Shown one piece after another: positions 25,212 through 32,719 of a DNA stretch of 32,719 bases; within the stretch, counting starts at the first letter, position 1; every line of letters begins with the position of its first letter. The notes beneath the pieces are model-generated. The model saw nothing but the letters and a program-made list of their open reading frames with translations. It was not told the origin of the DNA and did no database searches. A program made the position numbers and the translations under genes. Source of the stretch: JBFXAF01 sp050178915 (GTDB lineage Bacteria > Pseudomonadota > Alphaproteobacteria > Rhizobiales > Rhizobiaceae); assembly GCA_050178915.1 (NCBI GenBank), contig JBFXFO010000029.1, positions 1 through 32,719 of the forward strand, read 5' to 3'.

Positions 25212-26156
25212 CTAGTCGGCCGCGTCTTCGGCGTCGGTCGCCTGCGCCTCGGTGGTGATCACCTCGACGTCTTCATTGTGCCCGGCAACGACCGTGTAGT
25301 TGCGCTGGTAGATGCGATCCCGGTTCTTCGCGATGATCACATACTCGCCTTCGGCAAGCACCATCGAGGCGAAGGCGCCGACGCTCTCGAAGACCGGATC
25401 ACCCGAATCGCTGACGATCGACCAGGCCGTGTCCGCGATGGCCTCGCCATTGGCCTCGCGCACCAGCTTGAGCGTCACTTCCGCGGCGCGATGCTCGACC
25501 GTCGCAGCCGTCAGCTTGCCGGCATCGACCTTGATGTCGGAGCGGATCACTGCGTTGACCGAGCCGAAATTCGAGACCACATGGTAGGTGCCGGCGTTGA
25601 GGCGCACCACCTTGTTCGGCAGCACGTCGCGCGTGATCAGCGCCCGGTTGCCGTCGTCGTCCTCATCGTCCCCGTAGATGGCGAAACGCAGTTCGTTGGC
25701 AGGGATGCGCACGCCGCCGGACATGACGGCGTCGAGCGTCAGGCCACCGGCTTCCAGCACCAGCACCTCGCGTTTGGAGTCGCGCGTGACGGTAATGCGC
25801 TTGGTCGCGCCGGCGCGCCCGAAGGTGGCATGGACGAGATAGCTGCCGGGCTCGAGGTCGAATGTCTGGGTGCCGCCTTGCGCCGAGGCGACGAGCGGCA
25901 GCTTGCCGTCCTTGTCCGGCTCTGGCTTGAACACACGCCACACGAGGCCGCGCGGGATTGCCGCGGCATCGGTGGTCAACTGCGCCTCAAGGGTAATCGC
26001 GCCGAGCTGAGAGTTGGCCAGAGGGCCGTCCGGATTGGCCGGCGCGAAGCTGGTGACCGGCGGGGTGTTCTCCTGCGCCAGTGCGGCGTGCGCCAGGGCC
26101 AGACACGCGATTGCAGGCAGCAGCGGCCGGGCCAGCCGTCGAAGCATGGAGATCAT
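25212..26156 (-). CDS. Secreted beta-rich protein of unknown function
   Basis: A 314-residue exported protein. The signal peptide starts MISMLRRLARPLLPAIAC and ends near ALAQE. The mature part is made of three or four similar stretches, each with a short extended-strand pattern ending in a GTY/GSY/GEYxV turn (GSYLVHATFG, GTYHVVSNFG, GEYVIIAKNR), which suggests tandem Ig-like or carboxypeptidase-regulatory-like domains. The C-terminus is acidic (TTEAQATDAEDAAD). No enzyme motif is visible. ATG 26156 was chosen; 26147 is possible. It is divergent from the nitroreductase gene by 127 bases. Confidence 0.75.
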   Translation of the reverse strand: MISMLRRLARPLLPAIACLALAHAALAQENTPPVTSFAPANPDGPLANSQLGAITLEAQLTTDAAAIPRGLVWRVFKPEPDKDGKLPLVASAQGGTQTFDLEPGSYLVHATFGRAGATKRITVTRDSKREVLVLEAGGLTLDAVMSGGVRIPANELRFAIYGDDEDDDGNRALITRDVLPNKVVRLNAGTYHVVSNFGSVNAVIRSDIKVDAGKLTAATVEHRAAEVTLKLVREANGEAIADTAWSIVSDSGDPVFESVGAFASMVLAEGEYVIIAKNRDRIYQRNYTVVAGHNEDVEVITTEAQATDAEDAAD

Positions 26157-26283
26157 GCCTTGCGTTGAAGCCCAACCGGGTGGCAATTTCAAGGCCTACC
26201 GGAACCACCGACCCCAGCAGCCCAAGCGTCCGCAGACCCGTTCTTTCGGCCCGCTTCACCCATCAACGCCGAGAGCAAGACAC

Positions 26284-26868
26284 ATGAACCAAGCCGCACT
26301 CGACCTGCTCCTCACACGCAGCTCCGTCGCCATTCAGGAACTGAAGGAGCCCGGCCCGTCCGAGGCGGAGATCGACACCATGCTGCGCATCGCCTCGCGC
26401 GTGCCGGACCACGGCCGGCTGGCGCCCTGGCGCTTCATCCTCTATCGCGGCGATGCGCGGAAGGAGGCCGGCAAGCTGCTGGCCGAACTCGCAGAGGCGC
26501 GCGAAGGCCCGCTCTCCGACGTGCGGCGCGATCAGGAACTGGCGCGCTTCTCGCGCGCGCCGCTGGTCATCGGCGTCGTGTCGGTGCCGAAGGCGCATCC
26601 GAAGATTCCCGAGTGGGAGAAGTTCCTGTCTGGCGGCGCTGCGGCCATGAACCTGACACTGGCGGCAACCGCGCTCGGCTACCGCACCAGCTGGGTATCG
26701 AACTGGTTCGCCGACGTGCCGGAGGGCAGGGCGATCCTCGGCCTCGCTCCGGACGAACGCGTGATCGGCTTCATCCACATCGGCACGTTCAAGGGAGAAT
26801 TCCCCGAGCGGCCGCGTCCGGATGTCGAGACGATCCGTTCCGACTATTCCGGCCCGTGGCGCGGCTAG
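26284..26868 (+). CDS. Nitroreductase-family flavoprotein
   Basis: A 194-residue FMN enzyme of the nitroreductase superfamily, YdjA-like. Seen are LLLTRSSVAIQEL (FMN-phosphate region near the N-terminus), RVPDHGRLAPWRFI, SGGAAAMNLTLAATALGY and the C-terminal VIGFIHIGTFKGE. Members reduce quinones, nitroaromatics or related acceptors with NAD(P)H. The stop TAG at 26866-26868 is one base from the ATG of the next gene, so the pair is translationally linked. Confidence 0.9.
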   Translation: MNQAALDLLLTRSSVAIQELKEPGPSEAEIDTMLRIASRVPDHGRLAPWRFILYRGDARKEAGKLLAELAEAREGPLSDVRRDQELARFSRAPLVIGVVSVPKAHPKIPEWEKFLSGGAAAMNLTLAATALGYRTSWVSNWFADVPEGRAILGLAPDERVIGFIHIGTFKGEFPERPRPDVETIRSDYSGPWRG

Positions 26869-26869
26869 G

Positions 26870-27478
26870 ATGTTCTACGAAACCGCCATGGGGCACGGCC
26901 TGCCGCGCGATCCGTTCAAGGCGATCGTGTCGCCGCGGCCGATCGGCTGGATATCGACGCGCTCGGCCGCCGGTGCCGTCAACCTTGCTCCCTATTCGTT
27001 CTTCAACGCGGTCTCGACCAATCCGTATCTGGTCTGGTTTGCGTCGGAGGGCGAGAAGGACAGCGTGGCCTTCGCCCGCGAGACGGGTGAGTTCGTCGTC
27101 AACCTGGTCGGCCGCGAACTCGCGGAGAAGATGAATGCCAGCGCCGTCGATGCTCCGCGCGGTGAAAGCGAGTTCGGTTATGCCGGACTCACGCCCGCTC
27201 CGTGCAACATCGTCGCCGCGCCGCGCGTAGCCGAGGCGCCGGCTGCGCTCGAATGCCGACTCACCGACATCCAGGACCCGAAGGGCCTCGACGGCCGCTC
27301 GGCGGGCGTGCGGGTGGTGATGGGCGAGGTGGTTGGCATCCACATCGACGACGCCATGCTGTCGAACGGCCTGTTCAACGTGAAAAAGGCGGGCAATGTC
27401 GCCCGCCTCGGTTATCTCGACTATGTCGCGGTCGAGCAGACCTTCTCCATGCGCCGGCCGCGCTGGGACAGGGGCTAG
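26870..27478 (+). CDS. Flavin reductase-like domain protein
   Basis: A 202-residue FMN-binding split-barrel protein of the flavin reductase / flavoredoxin type. Motifs include PRPIGWISTRSAAGAVNLAP, YSFFNAVSTNP and the later VGIHIDDAML and LGYLDYV. It may reduce free flavin or use bound FMN; the pairing with a nitroreductase on the same transcript suggests they work on the same reductive pathway. Its stop shares the CTAG palindrome with the stop of the convergent CitE-like gene (four-base overlap at 27475-27478). Confidence 0.88.
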   Translation: MFYETAMGHGLPRDPFKAIVSPRPIGWISTRSAAGAVNLAPYSFFNAVSTNPYLVWFASEGEKDSVAFARETGEFVVNLVGRELAEKMNASAVDAPRGESEFGYAGLTPAPCNIVAAPRVAEAPAALECRLTDIQDPKGLDGRSAGVRVVMGEVVGIHIDDAMLSNGLFNVKKAGNVARLGYLDYVAVEQTFSMRRPRWDRG

Positions 27479-28344
27479 GCCGACTTCGGCGCGCGCGCCA
27501 GCAGCCGCTCCGCCAGCCGCAGATGCGGCCGGTCGTACATCTTGCCGCCGACGCTGATGACGCCGGCATTGCCGGCATCGCGGAACGCATCGACGATCGC
27601 CTGCGAGCGCTGGATCGCCTCCGGGGTCGGCGTGAAGGCGGCGTTGATGACGGGCACCTGCGCGGGGTGGATGGCCATCTTGCCGGTGAAGCCGTCGCGC
27701 TCGGCTTCGGCGCATTCGCGCGCAAAACCCGCCTCGTCGCGAAAATTCGGGAAGACGGTATCTACCGCCTGCGTCTCCGCGGCGGAGGCGGCAAGCAGGC
27801 AGAGCGAGCGGGCCAGCCGGAACACGTCGAGGAAGCGGCCGTCCTCATAGCGCGAGACACGTGCGCCGATGGAGGCGGACAGGTCCTCCGCCCCCCAGGT
27901 CAGGCCTTCAAAGCGCGGGTCGGGTTGGTAGGTGTGGGCGGCAAGCACGCTGGCACCGGTCTCGGTGACCAGCGGCACCACGCGCGTCGCGCCGTCGGCG
28001 ATGCCGTTCTGCGCTTCCTGCACGCGCAGCATCACGGCGAGCCGTGTGACATCCGCCATGCCGGTGGATTTCGGCAGCATGATCCCGTCCGGCCTGATCG
28101 ACATGATCCCGGCGAGATCAGCTTCGGTCAGCCCGGTCAGCAGGTCGTTGACACGGACATAGATGCGGCTGCCGATGCGCGCGCGGCTGTCGCGCACGAA
28201 GGCCGAGGCGATATCGCGCGCCGCCGCCTTGCGGTCGAGCGCGACGGAATCCTCCAGGTCGATGATGGTCACGTCGGCCTCGCTGCCGAGGCTCTTTTCC
28301 AGCTTCTTCTCGGAATCGCCGGGGACGAACAGCCAGGAGCGCAT
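27475..28344 (-). CDS. HpcH/HpaI aldolase / citrate lyase beta subunit (CitE)-family protein
   Basis: A 289-residue TIM-barrel protein of the CitE/malyl-CoA lyase group. The metal and CoA-binding region shows RSWLFVPGDSEKKLEKSL, DLEDSVALDRK, MLPKSTG, LVTETGAS, LTWGAEDLSASIG and KMAIHPAQVPVIN. Such enzymes split malyl-CoA or citramalyl-CoA type substrates into acyl-CoA and a 2-oxoacid. The partner MaoC-type hydratase gene directly upstream (TGATG overlap) supports a short CoA pathway, as with methylmalyl/mesaconyl-CoA steps of the ethylmalonyl-CoA pathway; the exact substrate is inferred. Confidence 0.85.
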   Translation of the reverse strand: MRSWLFVPGDSEKKLEKSLGSEADVTIIDLEDSVALDRKAAARDIASAFVRDSRARIGSRIYVRVNDLLTGLTEADLAGIMSIRPDGIMLPKSTGMADVTRLAVMLRVQEAQNGIADGATRVVPLVTETGASVLAAHTYQPDPRFEGLTWGAEDLSASIGARVSRYEDGRFLDVFRLARSLCLLAASAAETQAVDTVFPNFRDEAGFARECAEAERDGFTGKMAIHPAQVPVINAAFTPTPEAIQRSQAIVDAFRDAGNAGVISVGGKMYDRPHLRLAERLLARAPKSA

Positions 28345-28799
28345 CAGCCAGCCACCTTCTTCAGCACCATCGTCTGACGGATGCAGCGTGCAACCAGCTT
28401 GCCGTCCTGGTTGAAGGCGCGGTGCTCGAACTCGACGACGCCGCGATCGTTCTTCGACTTGGAGTCGCGCACTGACCTGATCTCGGTCTCGACCCGGATG
28501 GTGTCGCCGTGGAAGACCGGATGCGGGAACGTCGTCTCGGTCATGCCGAGATTGGCGACGATCGTGCCGAGCGTCGTGTCGTGCACGGAGATGCCGATCA
28601 TCAGGCCGAGCGTGAACAGCGAGTTCACCAGCGGCTTGCCCCACTCGCTCTTCGCGGCGAAATCGAAATCGATATGCAGCGGCTGCGGGTTCAGCGTCAT
28701 CGTCGAGAACAGCATGTTGTCGCTCTCGGTGACCGACTTTCGCAGCGGGTGCCGGATCACCTGACCGACGCGAAATTCCTCAAGATAAAGGCCAGGCAT
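28344..28799 (-). CDS. MaoC-family acyl-CoA hydratase/dehydratase
   Basis: A 151-residue single-hotdog protein. The motif NPQPLHIDFDFAAKSEWGKP contains the Asp/His pair used by (R)-specific enoyl-CoA hydratases, followed by VNSLFTLGLMIGISV and FPHPVFHGDTIRVETEI. GGAGGAAAG lies directly before ATG 28799, which sets the start; the longer frame has none. Its TGA shares one base with the CitE-like ATG, so the two are made together and probably act one after the other on the same CoA ester. Confidence 0.88.
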   Translation of the reverse strand: MPGLYLEEFRVGQVIRHPLRKSVTESDNMLFSTMTLNPQPLHIDFDFAAKSEWGKPLVNSLFTLGLMIGISVHDTTLGTIVANLGMTETTFPHPVFHGDTIRVETEIRSVRDSKSKNDRGVVEFEHRAFNQDGKLVARCIRQTMVLKKVAG

Positions 28800-28954
28800 C
28801 TTTCCTCCGCACTGCTGTGATCGCGGGCTTGATACGGGCTGCGCGGCGACGCCGCAAGACAAGCGGCATGGTGTGCAGCGGGTTAACGGACATGGTGAAC
28901 CCTTCGTAAACCTATTGCCAATAGCCTGCAGGAGGGTTGGTTCTGTAGGGTGCC

Positions 28955-30076
28955 ATGGTCGTCAATCACTTCCTCAAATGGGTGAGCACGGCGCGCGTCG
29001 CTGAACGTGCTGCGGCGGCTGCCGCGCTGGCCCGCGCCTATGTGAACAAGCAGCTCCCTTTCGAGGACCGTTGCGCTGCCGAGGCCGCGCTGACGCTCCT
29101 GCTCGACGACCCGTCTTCGAAGGTGCGCGCGGCGATGGCCGAGGCGCTCGCGATGAGCAGGCATGCGCCGATCCAGATCGTCAGCGCGCTCGCCTCCGAC
29201 CAGCCGGAAGTGGCAGCCTGGGTACTGTCGCTGTCGCCGCTCTTCTCCGATGCCGATCTGATCGACCGTGTCGCCTCCGGCGATGCCAGCGTGCAGTCGA
29301 TCGTTGCGCGCCGAGCCTCGGTTTCGCGCTCCCTCGCTGCCGCACTCGCCGAAGTGGGTGATGCAAAGGCCGGCATCGAACTGCTCGGCAATTCCGGCGC
29401 CTCGATCGCCGCCATGAGCTTCCGCCGCATCGCCGAACGCCACGGCCACATTGCTTCGGCGCGCGAGGCGCTGCTGGCGCACCGGGCGCTGCCGACCGAA
29501 TGCCGGCACATGCTTCTCGTGAAGGTGGGCGAAGCGCTCAAGGGCTCGTCGCTGGTCGTCGCGCTGATGGGCAAGGCGCGCGCCGAACGGATCACCCGTG
29601 ACGCCTGCATCAAGGCCTCCGTCACGCTGATCGACCGCACCGACGCCGACGAGCACGACGCGTTGGTCGAGCATCTGCGGCTTGCCGGCGAACTCACGCC
29701 GTCCTTCGTCGTTCGCACCGTCGCCTACGGCAAGATCGACTTCTTCGGCGCGGTGCTGGTGTCGCTGACCGGGCAGAGCCGCCAGCGCGTCACCGCCATG
29801 CTGGCCGGCGCTCAGAACGTCGCGCTCTCGGCACTCTTCCGGCAGGCCGGCCTCGCCCCCCCCACACATGCCGTCATCCTCACGGCGCTGAAGATCTGGC
29901 GCCAGGTGGCCCGCGGCGAGCGTGTCGCCGGCGTGCAGGAAGTGACATGGATGATGCTGCGCGAACTCGGCGACAAGGCCATCGACGGCGACCTCGCGAC
30001 GCTGCTGAAATCGATCCATGTCGAGGAACTGCGGCAGAACGCGCGCGGTCACGCGCTGGCGATCGCGGCAGCCTAG
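28955..30076 (+). CDS. DUF2336-domain protein
   Basis: A 373-residue cytoplasmic protein built of repeated alpha-helical units, HEAT-like in feel (VRAAMAEALAM, IVSALASDQPEVAAWVL, VASGDASVQSIVARRA). It matches DUF2336, a family of unknown function common in alphaproteobacteria; no enzyme motif is visible, and a scaffold or adaptor role is likely. The region around 150-250 is less repetitive. TAGGG lies just upstream of ATG 28955. It ends in a CTAG stop overlap with the EamA gene. Confidence 0.85.
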   Translation: MVVNHFLKWVSTARVAERAAAAAALARAYVNKQLPFEDRCAAEAALTLLLDDPSSKVRAAMAEALAMSRHAPIQIVSALASDQPEVAAWVLSLSPLFSDADLIDRVASGDASVQSIVARRASVSRSLAAALAEVGDAKAGIELLGNSGASIAAMSFRRIAERHGHIASAREALLAHRALPTECRHMLLVKVGEALKGSSLVVALMGKARAERITRDACIKASVTLIDRTDADEHDALVEHLRLAGELTPSFVVRTVAYGKIDFFGAVLVSLTGQSRQRVTAMLAGAQNVALSALFRQAGLAPPTHAVILTALKIWRQVARGERVAGVQEVTWMMLRELGDKAIDGDLATLLKSIHVEELRQNARGHALAIAAA

Positions 30077-30963
30077 ACCACCGTCGTCGTCTGCGGCTTC
30101 CTGAGCTCGTCGCGCATGTCGCTCAGCGTATAGCCGACCACGGCACAGAGCACGATCGCACCGCCGACAAAGCTCTCCGCCGGCGGAAGCTCGGACAGGA
30201 TCGCCCACGAGAAGGCGATCGCCAGCGGAACCTCCGCCGAGCCTAGAAAGCCCGACTCCGACGCAGGAATGAGCCGCGCGCCCTCGGTCCAGAGGATGAC
30301 CGCGCAGGCAAAGCTGAAGCCGAACGCGACCATCACAGAGGCGTCGTATGCGCTGACCGACCCGGGCATGTCCGCGAACGGCAGCGTTCCCACGCAGACG
30401 ATCAGCGCCGCCACGCCGCCGGCCCAGACCACGGGTATGTCGCGCCATGCGCGGATCATGACCAGGTAGACGGCGCAGAGGAACGTCATGAACAGCGCCA
30501 GTGCATCGCCGAGCAGATGGCCGCCCCCGAAGCTGCCGACGACCATGACGCACACTCCAACGAGCGACACCGACGAGGCTAAGAGTGTTCGCGAGCGGGC
30601 GCGCTCGCCGCGGAACGCCCATTCGATGAAGGCCGCCATGAACGGCGCCGTTGCGTAGGCGATCGACACATTGGCCACGTAGGTGAGTTTGAACGATGCG
30701 ATGAAGGCGAGCGACGAGACCGCGCCGGTCGCCGCCAGCACCCACCCGCGCGCTCCCAGCGCAAACCGCAGCCGCAGCGGCTTCGCCCTGTCCATCCACA
30801 GCACGTAGCCGCCGATGAGCAGACCGCCGATCAGGCCGCGCCAGCAGGCAATGGTCCAGGGATCGGTGCTGGCAGCCTTGGTGAAGATGCCGGCAAGCGC
30901 GAAGAACGCCGTCGAGGCGAGCGTCAGCAGGATACCCGCAGTCCGGTCTGTGCGTGTGCGCAT
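30073..30963 (-). CDS. EamA (DMT-superfamily) transporter
   Basis: A 296-residue inner-membrane protein with ten hydrophobic helices in two repeated halves, the EamA/RhaT layout of metabolite exporters. Motifs of the family are seen in the first half (ACWRGLIGGLLI, ANVSIAYATAPFMAAFIEW) and its repeat. The substrate is unknown. ATG 30963 was chosen (RTRTDRTAG follows it). The stop codon overlaps that of the convergent DUF2336 gene by four bases (CTAG, 30073-30076). Confidence 0.88.
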   Translation of the reverse strand: MRTRTDRTAGILLTLASTAFFALAGIFTKAASTDPWTIACWRGLIGGLLIGGYVLWMDRAKPLRLRFALGARGWVLAATGAVSSLAFIASFKLTYVANVSIAYATAPFMAAFIEWAFRGERARSRTLLASSVSLVGVCVMVVGSFGGGHLLGDALALFMTFLCAVYLVMIRAWRDIPVVWAGGVAALIVCVGTLPFADMPGSVSAYDASVMVAFGFSFACAVILWTEGARLIPASESGFLGSAEVPLAIAFSWAILSELPPAESFVGGAIVLCAVVGYTLSDMRDELRKPQTTTVV

Positions 30964-31040
30964 GCGTGCATTTGTGCGCGCATGGGGGCGCGGGGTCGAT
31001 AGGCCACAATCAGGCAAACTGACGTCGGCTGTCAGGAGGA

Positions 31041-31241
31041 CTAGGGAAGCTGATTCCCGAACGGCTTCGATAAGAGAGTCAAACCATTCTCGTCCACGAT
31101 CTCGATGGACTTGATGCCGTGTCTTGCCGCGACGAGTGGATTGCCACGCCAGAAACCGTAGGTGTCCACCGCATTCTCCAAAGCTAACGAGCGGCTACCT
31201 TTCAGGTCAGCGTCAAACTCGATCCGCATGGTCGCAAGCAT
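31041..31241 (-). CDS. 66-residue SOS-controlled protein of unknown function
   Basis: A small gene that starts at ATG 31241 with AGGGAG eight bases upstream and stops at 31041. The protein begins MLATMRIEFDADLKGSRSLA and is soluble, without signal or membrane segment. Its second half (HGIKSIEIVDENG then LTLLSKPFG) suggests a small beta-strand region. I do not recognise a family. Its own promoter, between it and the parE stop, has a perfect LexA box, so it should be induced by DNA damage independently of parE. A weak hairpin or T-run after the stop was not found. Confidence 0.68.
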   Translation of the reverse strand: MLATMRIEFDADLKGSRSLALENAVDTYGFWRGNPLVAARHGIKSIEIVDENGLTLLSKPFGNQLP

Positions 31242-31268
31242 TGACAATTCTCCCTGCCGTTACTCTGG

Positions 31269-31296
31269 CAAGTAGAACAAAAAGAGAACTCGTCAA
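31269..31296 (-). promoter_or_regulatory. SOS promoter with perfect LexA box
   Basis: Read on the minus strand: TTGACG (31296-31291), a 16-base spacer, and a weak -10 TACTTG (31274-31269). The spacer holds GTTC-N7-GTTC (plus-strand GAAC at 31275 and 31286, 11 bases apart), the exact alphaproteobacterial LexA consensus. The layout, including the same -35 element, mirrors that of the 28-residue gene at the other end of the window. The leader is about 20 bases. Confidence 0.82.
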
Positions 31297-31306
31297 GTGT
31301 GAAAGC

Positions 31307-32719
31307 CTAAATGTCCAGCTCTTCCGCCGCGGCGAATTCGGCGCGTTCCTGGATGAAGCGGAAGCGCGCGTCGGCCTTGGTGCCCATCAGCGTCTCCACC
31401 GCGCCCTTGGTCGCCGCCTCCTCGTCCAGCACTTCGACCCGCAGCAGCGTGCGCACCTTCGGGTCCATGGTGGTTTCCTTGAGCTGGCTGGCGCGCATCT
31501 CTCCGAGGCCCTTGAAACGGCCGATCTCGACCTTGCCGCGCCCGGTGAACTCCTTCTTCAGAAGCTCATCCTTGTGGGCGTCATTGCGCGCGTACATCGT
31601 CTTGCCGCCCTGGCTGATGCGATAGAGCGGGGGCACGGCGAGATAGAGGTGCCGGCCACGGATGAGTTCCGGCATCTCCTGATAGAAGAAGGTGATCAGC
31701 AGTGAGGCGATGTGCGCACCATCGACGTCGGCGTCGGTCATGATGATCACGCGGTCGTAGCGCAGATCGTCCTCGCGGTACTTCGAGCGCGTGCCGCAGC
31801 CGAGCGCCTGGATCAGGTCGGCGATCTGCTGGTTGGCGGTGAGCTTGTCATGCCCGGCGCTGGCGACGTTCAGGATCTTGCCGCGCAGCGGCAGGATCGC
31901 CTGCGAGGCGCGGTCGCGTGCCTGTTTCGCCGATCCGCCGGCCGAGTCACCCTCGACGATGAAGATTTCCGCCCCTGCTGCCGCGTTCTGCGTGCAGTCG
32001 GCGAGTTTGCCGGGCAGGCGCAGCTTGCGCACCGCGGTCTTGCGCGAAACTTCCTTTTCCTGCCGGCGGCGCACGCGCTCGTCGGCACGCTCGATCACCC
32101 AGTCGAGCAGTTTCGAGGCTTCCTGTGGATTGTCGGCGAGCCAGTGGTCGAAGGGATCGCGCAGTGCCGTCTCGACGATGCGCTGCGCCTCGACGGTCGC
32201 CAGGCGGTCCTTGGTCTGGCCGACGAATTCGGGCTCCCGGATGAAGACGGACAGCATGCCCGCCGCCGAGATCATCACGTCTTCCGAGGTCACGATGCCG
32301 GCGCGCTTGTTGCCAGCGAGTTCCGCATAGGCCTTGAGGCCGCGCGTCAGCGCGTTGCGGAAGCCGGCTTCATGCGTGCCGCCTTCGCCGGTCGGAATGG
32401 TGTTGCAGTACGAGTTGACGAAACCGTCGCCGCCATACCACGTCACCGCCCACTCGACCGAGCCGTGGCCCGACTGCTTCTCGCTCTTGCCCGCGAAGAC
32501 CTCGCGCGTTACCTGCATCTCGCTGCCGAGCTGCGCGCTGAGATAGTCCTTCAGGCCGCCGGGGAAATGAAACACCGCCTTGGCCGGCGTCGTGTCCTTT
32601 TCCTTGATCAGCGACGGGTCGCAGGACCAGCGGATTTCGACGCCGCCGAAGAGGTAGGCCTTCGAGCGCGCCATGCGGTACAGCCGCGCCGGCTCGAACG
32701 CGGCACCCTTGCCGAAGAT
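31307..32719 (-). CDS. parE: DNA topoisomerase IV subunit B (3' part)
   Basis: The last 470 codons of parE; the 5' part lies beyond the right edge and the reading frame stays open through it. ParE is the ATPase subunit of topoisomerase IV, which unlinks daughter chromosomes. Seen are the transducer region with IPTGEGGTHEAGFRNALTRG, the Toprim motif EGDSAGGSAKQARDRASQAI followed by LPLRGKILNV, and DADVDGAHI with the metal-binding acids. QAILPLRGKILN and the C-terminal RFIQERAEFA point to ParE and not GyrB. The 66-residue SOS gene lies 65 bases downstream on the same strand. Confidence 0.93.
   Translation of the reverse strand: MFGKGAAFEPARLYRMARSKAYLFGGVEIRWSCDPSLIKEKDTTPAKAVFHFPGGLKDYLSAQLGSEMQVTREVFAGKSEKQSGHGSVEWAVTWYGGDGFVNSYCNTIPTGEGGTHEAGFRNALTRGLKAYAELAGNKRAGIVTSEDVMISAAGMLSVFIREPEFVGQTKDRLATVEAQRIVETALRDPFDHWLADNPQEASKLLDWVIERADERVRRRQEKEVSRKTAVRKLRLPGKLADCTQNAAAGAEIFIVEGDSAGGSAKQARDRASQAILPLRGKILNVASAGHDKLTANQQIADLIQALGCGTRSKYREDDLRYDRVIIMTDADVDGAHIASLLITFFYQEMPELIRGRHLYLAVPPLYRISQGGKTMYARNDAHKDELLKKEFTGRGKVEIGRFKGLGEMRASQLKETTMDPKVRTLLRVEVLDEEAATKGAVETLMGTKADARFRFIQERAEFAAAEELDI

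Noticed and set aside
28898..28912. GAAC-N7-AAAC upstream of the DUF2336 gene
   Set aside because: One mismatch in a conserved position and no fitting promoter around it; the gene has no link with DNA damage.

Overview
The window is chromosomal DNA of a GC-rich alphaproteobacterium, most likely of the order Hyphomicrobiales (Rhizobiales) and close to Mesorhizobium and other Phyllobacteriaceae. The assignment rests on the protein families (parE, recA, MgtE, a DUF2336 protein, a YidD/ThrS block, GbcA-like Rieske protein, PsuK/PsuG) and on the alphaproteobacterial form of the LexA operator, a direct repeat GAAC-N7-GAAC (GTTC-N7-GTTC on the other strand). No phage, transposon, CRISPR array or rRNA operon is visible. 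Most genes are core metabolism or housekeeping, tightly packed on both strands.

Layout. 1-1.6 kb: tandem LexA boxes on a promoter, a 28-residue membrane microprotein, and an SRPBCC/site-2-protease fusion. 1.6-4.4 kb: lipB and ggt in one minus-strand unit, then tRNA-Leu(GAG). 4.4-7 kb: a GNAT acetyltransferase, the MgtE magnesium transporter and a MerR regulator with a palindromic site at its promoter. 7-9.1 kb: a minus-strand unit of a DUF1624 membrane protein, an isoprenylcysteine-methyltransferase-like protein and deoD. 9.2-13 kb: aldo/keto reductase, MFS transporter, a YARHG-type secreted protein and a Rieske oxygenase. 13.3-16.3 kb: OmpA-family lipoprotein, a small secreted protein, and psuK-psuG for pseudouridine breakdown. 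16.4-18.8 kb: recA with a LexA-type site in its promoter, then a patatin phospholipase. 18.9-24.1 kb: folE-hisI on the minus strand, divergent from an Fe-S scaffold gene, an SDR, yidD and thrS. 24.3-28.8 kb: a PlsC-like acyltransferase, a secreted beta-rich protein, a nitroreductase/flavin-reductase pair, and MaoC plus CitE-like genes. 28.9-32.7 kb: DUF2336 protein, EamA transporter, a 66-residue gene with its own LexA box, and the 3' part of parE.

The most interesting signal is SOS control of very small genes. Three promoters carry LexA-type sites at the same place, in or overlapping the spacer between -35 and -10: the 28-residue membrane peptide (three GAAC elements at 11-base steps), the 66-residue protein behind parE (one perfect box), and recA (one imperfect box). 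The first two share a TTGACG -35 element, a short leader of about 20 bases and a strong ribosome binding site. By size, membrane character and control, the 28-residue peptide resembles Caulobacter SidA, an SOS-induced division inhibitor of 29 residues, and E. coli TisB. An intramembrane (site-2) protease lies just downstream on the same strand. Whether these proteins are homologous to anything known cannot be decided from the sequence alone.
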